Source: Sphingopyxis microcysteis
GTDB lineage: Bacteria; Pseudomonadota; Alphaproteobacteria; Sphingomonadales; Sphingomonadaceae
Direction: 5' to 3'
Length of the DNA: 64,000 nucleotides
Assembly (NCBI RefSeq): GCF_012274265.1
Contig: NZ_JAANYY010000003.1
Coordinates: forward strand, 310,001-374,000
The notes under the pieces were generated by a model. The model was not told the DNA's origin. It was given only the letters and a program-made list of their open reading frames with translations, and did not search any database. A program made the position numbers and the translations under genes. This document shows, piece after piece, positions 1 through 7,372 of the stretch; position 1 is the first letter of the stretch, and the number at the start of each line of letters is the position of its first letter.

Positions 1-178
1 CGGTGACAGTGCGCGAGCTGCGATGGAGCAGCGCAATGCCGAGCGATGTTTCGAGGCGGGTCACCGCCTTTGATACGCTGGCCTTCGACATCCCCAGCGA
101 TGCGGCCGCGGCCGTGAAGCTGCCACTGTCGGCGACCGCGGCGAAACAGGCCCAGCCTTCGTAATCGGGTAAGGACAC
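1..178 (-). CDS. LysR-family transcriptional regulator, N-terminal part
   Basis: The reverse strand encodes the first 59 residues of a LysR-type regulator; the rest lies beyond the left edge of the window. The segment has the typical winged helix-turn-helix: a hydrophobic start with [19 protein letters not shown] and then [17 protein letters not shown] chose the GTG at 178 because GAGGAG lies about 6 nt upstream. The gene is divergent from the pirin gene and a T-N11-A palindrome lies between them, so it probably regulates pirin and perhaps azoR. The effector is unknown. Confidence 0.85.
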   Translation of the reverse strand, partial: MSLPDYEGWACFAAVADSGSFTAAAASLGMSKASVSKAVTRLETSLGIALLHRSSRTVT

Positions 179-198
179 GGATGGCTCCTCGAACTTCA

Positions 199-265
199 CC
201 GTAGCCCTGAGCTTGTCGAAGGGCGCTTCTCGGATAGGCGCCCTTCGACAAGCTCAGGGCTACGG
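199..265. repeat. Family A inverted repeat (CCCTGAGCTTGTCGAAGGGC type)
   Basis: Near-perfect hairpin: CCGTAGCCCTGAGCTTGTCG reads inward on both strands around an 11-nt loop. Copies of the same family occur near 19406, 44722 and 56838. This one lies between divergent genes, so it cannot be a simple terminator of either. Confidence 0.9.
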
Positions 266-291
266 TGCTTGCTGCAACAATTATCACGATT

Positions 292-312
292 ATGGAAACG
301 ATAGATTTCCAT
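292..312. promoter_or_regulatory. Putative LysR operator between LysR and pirin genes
   Basis: ATGGAAA and TTTCCAT form perfect 7-bp arms around a 7-nt spacer, and T293 to A305 fits the T-N11-A rule for LysR-family sites. It lies in the AT-rich part of the divergent region, just before a possible pirin -10 (TATTTT near 320). Assignment to this regulator is inference. Confidence 0.6.
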
Positions 313-413
313 CTACGCTATTTTAGAAACAATCCCAACGACTATCTTGTCCTCAACACCGCAGCGCCGCCGGGCATCCCGCCGAGGCGCAACGCGACAG
401 AAAGGACAAGGCC

Positions 414-1112
414 ATGATCGACATTCGCAAATTCGACACGCTGGGCCACGCCAACCACGGCTGGCTCGACGCCCGCCATCATTTTTCCTTCGCCAACTAT
501 TATGACGAAGGCCGGATGGGCTGGGGCGCGCTGCGTGTGTGGAACGACGACGCCATTGCGGCGCAGTCGGGTTTCCCGCCGCATCCGCACCGCGACATGG
601 AAATCATCACCTATGTCCGCACCGGCGCGATCACCCACCGCGACAGCATGGGCAATCAGGGCCGCACCGCGGCGGGCGATGTCCAGGTGATGAGCGCCGG
701 CACCGGGGTGACGCACAGCGAGTTCAACCTGGAGGATGAGGAAACCACGCTGTTCCAGATCTGGATCATGCCCGATCAGGCTGGCGGAAACCCCGGCTGG
801 GGGGCGCGCCAGTTCCCGCAGAACGATCGTTCGGGCCAGTTCGTCACGCTGGCGAGCGGCATCGAAGGCGACACCGACGCGTTGCCGATCCGCGCCAATG
901 CCCGGGTGGCGGCGGCGACGGTAAACGCGGGTGAGAGCGTATCCTACGTTCTCGACGCCGGTCGCCACGCCTATCTGGTGGCTGCCAAGGGCCGCATCCG
1001 TGTCAACGGCACCGACGCCGATCCCCGCGACGGCATTGCGCTCCGCGATGTCGGGACGATCACGGTCGAGGCGCTCGACGACGCCGAGCTGGTGCTCGTC
1101 GACAGCCTCTAA
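414..1112 (+). CDS. Pirin family protein
   Basis: A 232-residue bicupin of the pirin family. The metal-site pattern is visible in the first cupin: PPHPHRDMEI supplies two histidines and GTGVTHSEFN supplies the third His and a Glu. Bacterial pirins (YhaK/YhhW group) bind iron, and some have quercetin 2,3-dioxygenase activity; the substrate here is unknown. The ATG follows GAAAGGACAAGGCC, a reasonable ribosome site. The gene is divergent from a LysR gene and followed about 130 nt later by azoR, a grouping often linked to quinone or electrophile stress (inference). Confidence 0.88.
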   Translation: MIDIRKFDTLGHANHGWLDARHHFSFANYYDEGRMGWGALRVWNDDAIAAQSGFPPHPHRDMEIITYVRTGAITHRDSMGNQGRTAAGDVQVMSAGTGVTHSEFNLEDEETTLFQIWIMPDQAGGNPGWGARQFPQNDRSGQFVTLASGIEGDTDALPIRANARVAAATVNAGESVSYVLDAGRHAYLVAAKGRIRVNGTDADPRDGIALRDVGTITVEALDDAELVLVDSL

Positions 1113-1243
1113 AGCACCCCCCGGGCCGCCGATGTCCCTCCCCGACGGCGGCTCAACCCGTGCCACGAGCTTTCCCCAAGAATAGGGGCGGCTCGCGGCA
1201 CCCCCTCCCCTCCAAGTTCAACGTCCATCAAAGGAGTCTTTAA

Positions 1244-1840
1244 ATGTCGCATATTCTTCGCATCGACGCCTCGGCCCGCCACAGCGGATCGACCACCCGC
1301 CAGCTCGCCGACCAGCTCGTCGCCCGCCTGGTCGAACAGGGTTATGGCAGCGCCGTCACCCGCCGCGACCTCGCGCTCACCCCGCCCGCGCTGCTCACCG
1401 AAGCCTGGGTCGGCGCCAATTTCACCGAAGATGCCGATCGCAGCGACGATCAGCGCGCGGTGCTCGCCAGCTCGGACGAGTTGATCGCCGAACTCGAAGC
1501 CGCCGACACGATCGTCATCGGCGTGCCGGTCTATAACTTCGCCGTCCCCGCCGCACTGAAGGCGTGGATCGACCAGATCGCCCGCGCCCGCCGCACCTTC
1601 CGCTATACCGAAACCGGCCCCGAAGGGCTGCTCAAGGGCAAGAAGGCCTATCTGGTCGTCGCATCGGGCGGCGTGCCGGTCGGCAGCGACTATGATTTCG
1701 CGACCGGCTATCTGCGCCACGTCCTCGGCTTTGTCGGCATCACCGACGTCACCATCATCGAGGCGGGCCAGCAGATGATGGACAGCGAAGCAGTGAACCG
1801 CGCGACCGCCGCCATCGAAGAACTGAAGCAGGCCGCCTGA
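1244..1840 (+). CDS. azoR: FMN-dependent NADH-azoreductase (quinone reductase)
   Basis: A 198-residue flavodoxin-fold protein of the AzoR family, close to the usual 200 residues. The N-terminus (ILRIDASARHSGSTTRQL) forms the FMN phosphate loop, and VPVYNFAVPAALKAWIDQ is the conserved flavin/dimer segment, followed by VVASGGVP. These enzymes reduce azo dyes and quinones by two electrons with NADH in the cytoplasm. The start has a strong ribosome site (AAAGGAG, 9 nt upstream). It probably belongs to the LysR-pirin regulon upstream, though a promoter of its own in the 130-nt gap is possible. Confidence 0.9.
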   Translation: MSHILRIDASARHSGSTTRQLADQLVARLVEQGYGSAVTRRDLALTPPALLTEAWVGANFTEDADRSDDQRAVLASSDELIAELEAADTIVIGVPVYNFAVPAALKAWIDQIARARRTFRYTETGPEGLLKGKKAYLVVASGGVPVGSDYDFATGYLRHVLGFVGITDVTIIEAGQQMMDSEAVNRATAAIEELKQAA

Positions 1841-1846
1841 TCGAGA

Positions 1847-1982
1847 ATCCTCCCTGTCGCGTAGCGATGGGGAGGTGGCAGCGCGTAGCGCTGACGGAGG
1901 GGCATTGGCACTACCGTAGCGGCCCCTCCACCATCGCCTGCCGCGACGGTTCCCCTCCCCATGGCTTCGCCACAGGGAGGAT
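1847..1982. repeat. Family E inverted repeat (ATCCTCCCTGTCGC type)
   Basis: Long imperfect hairpin bounded by ATCCTCCCTG and CAGGGAGGAT, with inner arms GGAGGGGC and GCCCCTCC. A similar element is at 58149-58284 and related ones are at 2108 and 4757. With the next two entries it fills the 552-nt gap between azoR and the pseudouridine synthase gene; I see no gene there. Confidence 0.85.
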
Positions 1983-1992
1983 TTTTCCTCAT

Positions 1993-2065
1993 CGTCATCC
2001 CGGACCTGATCCGGGATCCATGGCTGCGCCGTCGTCATGGATCCCGGATCAAGCCCGGGATGACG
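1993..2065. repeat. Family C inverted repeat (CGTCATCCCGGA type)
   Basis: Hairpin with arms CGTCATCCCGGACCTGATCC and its near complement around a GC-rich loop. It is the same family as the elements at 6439, 17577, 35438 and 56321. Confidence 0.88.
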
Positions 2066-2107
2066 AAAATTGGAAATGGCTGCTTACGACCGATTGCGGA
2101 CATAGCC

Positions 2108-2298
2108 GATCCTCCCCCAACGGGGGAGGGGGACCACAGGAAGGGTGGTGGAGGGGGACAGGAGGTTTACGCTGCTCTGGGCTGGAAGAACCAAGCTTCC
2201 CGGGACCGTAGCGGTGGAGCACGACTTCGGCGGCAAGGCAAGCCGATGGTGCCCCTCCACCAGCTTCGCTGGTCCCCCTCCCCGTTCCGGGGAGGATC
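2108..2298. repeat. Family E-like composite inverted repeat
   Basis: Outer arms GATCCTCCCC and GGGGAGGATC enclose further complementary blocks (GGGGGACCA with TGGTCCCCC; GGTGGAGGGG with CCCCTCCACC). The central 85 nt are not repeated elsewhere in the window that I can see. No coding signal. Confidence 0.75.
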
Positions 2299-2392
2299 AG
2301 AACTGTCCGCTCCCCACCCCAAGGCAGACTCTCCCAGCAGCCCCACCAACCTTTCCGCTTTCGGCTGCCCCTCGCTCCGCCTATAGCGCGCC

Positions 2393-3076
2393 ATGCTCCT
2401 TTCAGACCGTGTCCTGTTCCTCGACGGCGAAGCCCTCGTGATCGACAAGCCCGCGGGCCTGCCCGTCGACGCGCCGCGCGACGGCAGCCTCAGCCTTGAA
2501 AATCATCTCGATTCGCTGCGCTTCGGTTTCAAGCGCTGGCCGCTCGCGGTCCACCGGCTCGACCGCGACACCTCGGGCTGCCTGCTCCTTGCGCGCAATC
2601 CGAAAGCGCATGGGCGTTTCACCCGCGCGTTCGAGGACCGCGCGGTCGAGAAACAATATCTGGCAATCGTCGATGGCATACCTGACGCGGACAGCGGCAC
2701 GATCAACCTGCCGCTCGGCAAGGTGTCGACCGCCGAGGCGGGCTGGCGGATGGTCGGCGACCCGAAAGGCAAGCCGTCTATTTCGCATTGGGAAAAGCTG
2801 GCCGTGATGGATGGCCGCAGCCTGCTGCGCTTTCGCCCCGAAACCGGCCGCACCCACCAGATCCGCGTCCATGCGCGCGAAGGGCTCGGCTTCGCACTGG
2901 TCGGCGATCCGGTTTACGGGCGCGGCGGCACCAAGACGCGCACGCTGCTCCACGCCGAACGGCTGGTGGTAAAACGTGACGTCAAGCCGTCCATAATTGC
3001 CGAAGCGCCCTTCCCCGACGCCTTCGCTACGTTGGGCTTTGCGGCGCCGGAGGGGGCGTCGCCGACCCGTGGCTGA
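2393..3076 (+). CDS. RluA-family RNA pseudouridine synthase
   Basis: A 227-residue single-domain pseudouridine synthase of the RluA/RsuA superfamily. The catalytic motif HRLDRDTSG is at residues about 54-62, with the aspartate as nucleophile; RPETGRTHQIRVH is the conserved C-terminal motif and GDPVYG follows. There is no S4 domain, as in RluA itself. It isomerises uridines in rRNA or tRNA; the target cannot be told from sequence. The last 8 nt overlap the arfB start, so the two are probably co-translated. Confidence 0.88.
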   Translation: MLLSDRVLFLDGEALVIDKPAGLPVDAPRDGSLSLENHLDSLRFGFKRWPLAVHRLDRDTSGCLLLARNPKAHGRFTRAFEDRAVEKQYLAIVDGIPDADSGTINLPLGKVSTAEAGWRMVGDPKGKPSISHWEKLAVMDGRSLLRFRPETGRTHQIRVHAREGLGFALVGDPVYGRGGTKTRTLLHAERLVVKRDVKPSIIAEAPFPDAFATLGFAAPEGASPTRG

Positions 3077-3470
3077 CATCCCCGAAAGCGCCATTTCGGA
3101 GAAGTTTCTCGCCGGGACGGGGCCGGGCGGGCAGAATGTCAACAAGGTCGCGACCGCGTGCCAGCTGCGCGTCAACGTCTATGCCCTCGGCCTGCCCCTC
3201 GATGCCTATAAGCGATTGAAAACGCTAGCTGGTAGCCGGATGACGAGCGAGGGCGAGCTGATCATCCTCGCGCGCCGCTATCGTACGCAGGAAGCCAACC
3301 GCACCGACGCGCGCGCGCGCCTTTCCGAGCTGATCGACGCCGCGCTGGTCCGCCCCGAACGCCGGATCAAGACCAAACCGAGCAAGGCCGCCAAAGCGCG
3401 CCGCGTCGACAGCAAAAAAGCCCGAAGCAACATCAAGGCCGGGCGCGGACGGGTGCGCAGCCCAGAGTAA
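3069..3470 (+). CDS. arfB: Alternative ribosome-rescue factor, peptidyl-tRNA hydrolase ArfB
   Basis: A 133-residue class-I release-factor-like protein without a codon-recognition domain. The GPGGQNVNKV segment carries the GGQ that hydrolyses peptidyl-tRNA, and the C-terminus is a Lys/Arg-rich tail (KTKPSKAAKARRVDSKKAR) of the kind that enters the empty mRNA channel of stalled ribosomes. I chose GTG 3069, which overlaps the upstream stop by 8 nt and places VADIPESAISEKFLAGTG at the N-terminus as expected. Pairing with an rRNA/tRNA modifier suggests a translation-linked operon. Confidence 0.92.
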   Translation: MADIPESAISEKFLAGTGPGGQNVNKVATACQLRVNVYALGLPLDAYKRLKTLAGSRMTSEGELIILARRYRTQEANRTDARARLSELIDAALVRPERRIKTKPSKAAKARRVDSKKARSNIKAGRGRVRSPE

Positions 3471-3527
3471 ACGGCATGTTTACGATCCTGCGCTAAATGG
3501 CTCCGGACCAAGCGAGCGGAGCGGTAC

Positions 3528-3701
3528 ATGGGCGAGATCGTGAAATCGGTATTGATGGGGCTCGGCTGCCTCAGCATCATGAGCTTTGTCGGTTGCAGCA
3601 TGATGGGCGCCGGGGTGATGGTTGCGGCAGACCGCGCCGCCGACGCGGCGCGCGACGAGCAACGCTCTGAAACCGGACAGAAATCCCCTTGGGATAAGTA
3701 A
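3528..3701 (+). CDS. Small putative membrane or lipoprotein, 57 aa
   Basis: A short reading frame starting ATG 3528 encodes MGEIVKSVLMGLGCLSIMSF, then VGCSMMGAGVMVAADRAADA and a polar tail ending SPWDK. There is one hydrophobic segment with a possible lipobox-like VGC. An AGCGGAG stretch lies upstream at about 8 nt. It fills the gap between arfB and the SRAP-like gene. No homologue is recognised; it could be spurious. Confidence 0.45.
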   Translation: MGEIVKSVLMGLGCLSIMSFVGCSMMGAGVMVAADRAADAARDEQRSETGQKSPWDK

Positions 3702-3751
3702 TCGACAAGCGACCGATTGACAGCCACCTTGTCCAGCGCGATCGCCAGGCG

Positions 3752-4342
3752 GTGACCAGCCTCTACCGCCTCGACGCCCCCGCGGCTGCGATTGCCGCGG
3801 CCTTTGCTGCCGAGGCGGGCGACGATCCATGGACCGGCGATTATGTCGCGCCCGCGCGGCCCGCGCCGGTCATCGTCAGCGACGGTCGCGGCGGCGCGCG
3901 CCGCTTTCTGCGCCCGAAATTGTGGGGCGTCCCGCCTCCGCCGCGCGGCGACCGGCCTGTGACGCACGTCCGCAACCTCGCCAGTCCGTTCTGGATCGGG
4001 ACATTGCGCCATGCCGAACTGCGCTGCCTGATCCCTGCGACCGCCTTTGCCGAATGGTCGGGGCCAGCGGGTGCACGCCGCCAGCATTGGTTTTCAATCC
4101 CGTCGCAGCCCATTTTCGCCTTTGCCGGGGTCCACCGCGATGGCGAAGATTGGCCCTGTTTTGCGATGCTTACGACCGACCCCAATCGGCTGATCGATCG
4201 GTATCAGCCGCACGCGATGCCGGTGATCCTGCACCCCGACCAGCATGCGACCTGGCTGAGCGGCGAATGGCGCGATGCGGTCGCGCTCGCGGCGCCATTT
4301 CCGGCGCAGCTGATGACGGTGACCGATAGCCCGCCAATGTAG
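3752..4342 (+). CDS. SRAP (YedK/HMCES, DUF159) family protein lacking Cys2
   Basis: A 196-residue protein resembling SOS response-associated peptidases, which cap abasic sites in single-stranded DNA through a thiazolidine bond to Cys2. Family landmarks are present: N-terminal SLYRLDAP, VRNLASPFW (Asn), PATAFAEW (active-site Glu) and YQPHAMPVIL (His). The family begins with Met-Cys, whereas here the only plausible start, GTG 3752, gives Met-Thr-Ser-Leu-Tyr. Upstream in frame there is no MC start before a TAA at 3695. It either works without the cross-linking cysteine or has another role. No LexA-type site is evident. Confidence 0.8.
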   Translation: MTSLYRLDAPAAAIAAAFAAEAGDDPWTGDYVAPARPAPVIVSDGRGGARRFLRPKLWGVPPPPRGDRPVTHVRNLASPFWIGTLRHAELRCLIPATAFAEWSGPAGARRQHWFSIPSQPIFAFAGVHRDGEDWPCFAMLTTDPNRLIDRYQPHAMPVILHPDQHATWLSGEWRDAVALAAPFPAQLMTVTDSPPM

Positions 4343-4430
4343 GCGAAATTCACCATATCTCTTCACTTCGAGGTAACCACCGACGCGCTAAAAGCTCCGG
4401 AATGAACACATAAGAACTGGGACCAAAGCA

Positions 4431-4754
4431 GTGTTGGGCAATCGCATTATCGAAACCAAACGACCCGCCGTCACCGGTCGCCGCGCCGAGCGCGCACCGG
4501 TGCAGGCGCGAGCGCGCTACCGCGAGGCCGGGTTGAATCCGTTCGACGTCGAACTGTTCGATCTGTCGTCGACCGGGTTTCGCATGGTGACCTTTTTCCG
4601 GCCGCAGATTGGCAAGCATATCTGGGTGAACCTGCCGGGACTGCAACCGATCGAAGCCATCGTCCGCCGCGCCGACGGCAACAGCTATGGGTGCGAATTC
4701 ATCCACCCGCTGCACCCGTCGGTAGCGAAGCATTTGCAGGTCAAGCTGCGCTGA
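4431..4754 (+). CDS. PilZ domain protein
   Basis: A 107-residue protein made almost wholly of a PilZ fold. It has a basic N-terminal stretch (RRAERAPVQARARYRE) where the c-di-GMP-binding RxxxR arginines normally sit, then FDLSSTGFRM, the family's D/NxSxxG element, and beta strands ending YGCEFIHPL. It probably binds c-di-GMP in the cytoplasm, but the arginine spacing should be checked against the profile. The start is GTG with only a weak upstream AAAG. It is unlinked to a motility operon here. Confidence 0.75.
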   Translation: MLGNRIIETKRPAVTGRRAERAPVQARARYREAGLNPFDVELFDLSSTGFRMVTFFRPQIGKHIWVNLPGLQPIEAIVRRADGNSYGCEFIHPLHPSVAKHLQVKLR

Positions 4755-4756
4755 TA

Positions 4757-4898
4757 TTCCCTTCCCCCTTGGTGGGGGAAGTTGGATGGGGGTGACGGTG
4801 CGTCCTTGCACCGCCGTTGCGGGCCGAGAGCGCACCCCCACCGCTGCGCCCCGGACTTGATCCGGGGCTCGCTGCCTCCCCCATCGATGGGGAGGAAA
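4757..4898. repeat. Composite inverted repeat, families E and C
   Basis: Starts TTCCCTTCCCCCTTGGTGGG and ends with CCTCCCCCATCGATGGGGAGG. It contains one arm of a family C unit (CCCCGGACTTGATCCGGGG) near 4851-4869. It lies between the convergent PilZ and EVE genes, so a bidirectional terminator role is possible. Confidence 0.7.
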
Positions 4899-4916
4899 CC
4901 TTGGCAACCACGGCGA

Positions 4917-5342
4917 TCAGCCGTCTGCCGTCTCTGACTTCTGCAAAATATGCTTCCACTCGCCGGCGGTCACACGTCCGACCGACAGCCGTGACTGGCG
5001 GATCAGGTCCATATCGGCAAGCTTGGGATCGGCCTTGATCGCCGCCAACGTCACCGGATGGGTGAGCGCGCGTACCGGTTCGACGCGCACCACCACCCAC
5101 GGCGAGCCTTCTTCGGCGGTCGGATCGGGGAACGCCGTTTCGGTGATGCGCATGATCCCGACGCATTCCTTGCCGATATTGCTGTGGTAAAACAGCGCTT
5201 CGTCGCCAACCTGCATCGCTTTCAGGTTCAGCTTGGCGGTGTGATTGCGCACCCCATCCCAGATGCCGGTGCCTTCGCGCACCAGCTGCTCCCACGGATA
5301 GGCGTCGGGTTCGGATTTCATCAGCCAATATTGCTTGCTCAT
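4917..5342 (-). CDS. EVE domain-containing protein
   Basis: A 141-residue single EVE domain (PUA-like fold) of the bacterial/THYN1 type. It opens with the signature YWLMKSEPDAYPWEQL, continues with WDGVRNHTAKLNLKAMQVGD and ALFYHSN, and ends with LIRQSRLSVGRVTAGEW. EVE domains read modified bases in DNA or RNA through an aromatic cage; the ligand here is unknown. The gene is convergent with the PilZ gene and divergent from the oxygenase gene at 5496. Length is typical for a stand-alone EVE protein. Confidence 0.9.
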   Translation of the reverse strand: MSKQYWLMKSEPDAYPWEQLVREGTGIWDGVRNHTAKLNLKAMQVGDEALFYHSNIGKECVGIMRITETAFPDPTAEEGSPWVVVRVEPVRALTHPVTLAAIKADPKLADMDLIRQSRLSVGRVTAGEWKHILQKSETADG

Positions 5343-5495
5343 GGCGAGCGGCTTAGCCGAGCCGCAGGCGCGGCGGAAGGCGCCTTTTTTGCTTTCGCTG
5401 CGGCGCGGCAGCGCCTAAATCTGATTCATGTCAAAGACGCGCCGGCGGCCCTTCGCCATGGCGTGCCACAGCACCAACATATTGGACCTTACAGC

Positions 5496-6425
5496 ATGAC
5501 CGCCGCCGTTCCCGTCATTTCCATGTCGCTGCCCGCCGAAAAATTCGCCGAAGATTTCGGCGCCTCATTCGAACGCTTCGGCTTTGCGATGATCACCGAC
5601 CATGGCATCGACGCCGCGCTGATCGACGACGCCTGGGCAAAAGCGAAGGATTTCTTTGCACTGCCCGAAGAGGTCAAGCGCACCTATCATATCCCCGGCG
5701 GCGGTGGCGCGCGGGGCTATACGCCGTTCGGCACCGAGATCGCCAAGGGCGCCAAGGAAGTAGACCTCAAGGAATTCTGGCACGTCGGTCGCGACCTCCC
5801 CGCCGGGCACCGGCTGGCCGCGCAACAGCCGAACAATGTCTGGCCCGCCGAGGTCGACGGTTTTCGCGCCGTTTATGACAAATTATTCGCCGAATTCGAT
5901 CGCGTCGGCGGCCAGTTGCTGTCGGGCATCGCCCGCTACCTGGGCCTCGCTCCCGATTTCTTCGACGACACGGTGCTCGACGGCAACAGCGTGATGCGGC
6001 TGCTCCACTATCCCCCCGTCGAAGCCCCCGCCAAGGGCATCCGCGCCGAGGCGCATGAGGATATCAACACGATCACCTTGCTGCTGGGTGCCGAGGAAGC
6101 GGGGCTCGAAATCCTCGACAAGGACGGCAGCTGGCTGCCGGTCAGCCCGCCGCCGGGCGCAATGGCGGTGAATGTCGGCGACATGCTGCAACGGCTGACC
6201 AACAACAAGCTGCCGTCGACCACCCACCGCGTGCGCAACCCCGACGAAGGGCGGGCGAGCGTCGCGCGTTATTCGATGCCGTTTTTCCTCCACTTCCGCT
6301 CGGACTATCCGATCGAGACGCTCGAGAGCTGCATCGATGACGCGCATCCGAACCTGTATCCGACGCCGATCACGGCGGATGAGTATCTGCAGGAGCGGCT
6401 GCGCGAGATTGGGTTGAAGAAGTAA
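5496..6425 (+). CDS. Isopenicillin N synthase-like 2-oxoglutarate/Fe(II) oxygenase
   Basis: A 309-residue non-haem iron oxygenase. An N-terminal DIOX_N-like half (VISMSLPAEKFAEDFG to FALPEEVKRTY) is followed by the jelly-roll core with iron ligands HED (about residue 188) and distal THRV. Arg and Ser of RASVARYSMPFF bind the 2-oxoglutarate carboxylate. I chose the ATG that starts MTAAVPVISM rather than the longer upstream frame, which has no family similarity. Such proteins hydroxylate or desaturate small molecules; the substrate is unknown, and beta-lactam synthesis is not implied. Confidence 0.85.
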   Translation: MTAAVPVISMSLPAEKFAEDFGASFERFGFAMITDHGIDAALIDDAWAKAKDFFALPEEVKRTYHIPGGGGARGYTPFGTEIAKGAKEVDLKEFWHVGRDLPAGHRLAAQQPNNVWPAEVDGFRAVYDKLFAEFDRVGGQLLSGIARYLGLAPDFFDDTVLDGNSVMRLLHYPPVEAPAKGIRAEAHEDINTITLLLGAEEAGLEILDKDGSWLPVSPPPGAMAVNVGDMLQRLTNNKLPSTTHRVRNPDEGRASVARYSMPFFLHFRSDYPIETLESCIDDAHPNLYPTPITADEYLQERLREIGLKK

Positions 6426-6438
6426 CGAACCCCTTGTT

Positions 6439-6510
6439 CGTCACCCCGGACTTGATCCGGGGTCCAGACCACGGCGCAGGAATGGATCCCGGATCAAGTC
6501 CGGGATGACG
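6439..6510. repeat. Family C inverted repeat
   Basis: Arms CGTCACCCCGGACTTGATCC and GGATCAAGTCCGGGATGACG around a short loop, just after the oxygenase stop codon. Probable hairpin in the 3' untranslated region. Confidence 0.88.
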
Positions 6511-6565
6511 AGGAAAGAAAGTCGGCTTTGGAGTGGCAAGCGGCCGTTAACTCAATCGTGAGAAA

Positions 6566-6925
6566 ATGCCCCTCGTGAAACGCCAGCTTCTTCTTCTCGC
6601 TTTGACAGTCGCACTCACGCTGAACGCGTGTGCTTCACGACGCGAAAGCATAAGGACGATGAGCATCGAAGCACTTTGGAAATCCACTAATAAAGGTGAC
6701 GCATTTGTCGATTTACGATGTCAGGGACTAAACCCGGATGCGGTCTGGACTATTCTACAGCCTTACCACGACCTTGAACAAAAGCTCTGGGTCTTTCGAA
6801 AGCCGATGCCGGGCGACAATGACGAGATCATACCGATTCACCTTGGCTGCCGACACTACCGTGGTGCATTCGATCGTTACAAGCAGCACCTGAAAGAGCT
6901 TGACCGGCGGCTATCCCCACAGTGA
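6566..6925 (+). CDS. Putative lipoprotein, AT-richer than neighbours
   Basis: A 119-residue protein with a signal peptide (KRQLLLLALTVALTLNAC) and a plausible lipobox LNAC, so it is likely anchored to a membrane by Cys22. The mature part (ESIRTMSIEALWKSTNKGDA, then cysteines in LRCQGLNP and LGCRHYRG) is not a family I recognise. Its base composition is visibly more AT-rich, with codons such as TTA, AAA, ATA and CTA that are rare in adjacent genes. This suggests recent acquisition. It lies between the oxygenase gene and a convergent operon. Confidence 0.65.
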   Translation: MPLVKRQLLLLALTVALTLNACASRRESIRTMSIEALWKSTNKGDAFVDLRCQGLNPDAVWTILQPYHDLEQKLWVFRKPMPGDNDEIIPIHLGCRHYRGAFDRYKQHLKELDRRLSPQ

Positions 6926-6933
6926 TCAGTGGG
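6916..6933. terminator. Possible hairpin at the lipoprotein gene end
   Basis: CCCAC and GTGGG pair around an 8-nt loop that includes the TGA stop, followed by TTTGAAA. The arms are short, so termination here is only a suggestion. Confidence 0.25.
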
Positions 6934-6967
6934 TTTGAAACGTCCCCAGCTTGGATTAGCTGCCGCC

Positions 6968-7372
6968 CTACCGCCCCGCCCAATAATCAAACACCGCCTG
7001 TTGCTGCTCGCGGATAAACCGCGCCGCCGCCGCGCCCTCCCACGGGCCATCGTACCCCAGCAGCAGGGCCGTCCCACCGACCCACCATCCCTGCCCGGGC
7101 AGGCGGTCGCTTTCGCGCACCACCAGCACCGCGAGGTCGGGTTCGCCGTCGAGCGCGCACAGCCGATCGACCTCGGCCAGGGTCTTGCATACCGCCCGCA
7201 TCTTGGGCCGGGTGAAGCGGAAGCCGAGGTCGCCGAGCAGTTCGGAATAGCTGACGCTGCGGCCGTCGCGCGCGGCTTCGGTCAGGATCGCGCGGATACG
7301 CGGGGCGTCGCCGAGCGCGCTGGCGTCGGCGGCAACCGTATCGGCCCCTAACCCTTCGTCTTTGGCGGCCAT
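6968..7372 (-). CDS. Conserved-looking hypothetical protein
   Basis: A 134-residue soluble protein. The middle (GRSVSYSELLGDLGFRFTRP, then KMRAVCKTLAEVDR) looks like a small helical, possibly winged-helix, unit, and the end (LPGQGWWVGG to YDGPWEGAAAARFIREQQQ) is rich in Trp. I do not recognise the family. The start overlaps the end of the DUF1295 gene by 25 nt and no later in-frame start fits better. It is probably the third gene of the PlsC-DUF1295 operon. Confidence 0.65.
   Translation of the reverse strand: MAAKDEGLGADTVAADASALGDAPRIRAILTEAARDGRSVSYSELLGDLGFRFTRPKMRAVCKTLAEVDRLCALDGEPDLAVLVVRESDRLPGQGWWVGGTALLLGYDGPWEGAAAARFIREQQQAVFDYWAGR

Noticed and set aside
342-1166. Minus-strand frame over the pirin gene
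   Set aside because: Antisense shadow; the plus-strand frame has pirin metal ligands and a ribosome site.
5496-6425. Beta-lactam biosynthesis gene
   Set aside because: The IPNS-like fold is shared by many unrelated oxygenases, and no other biosynthetic genes are nearby.
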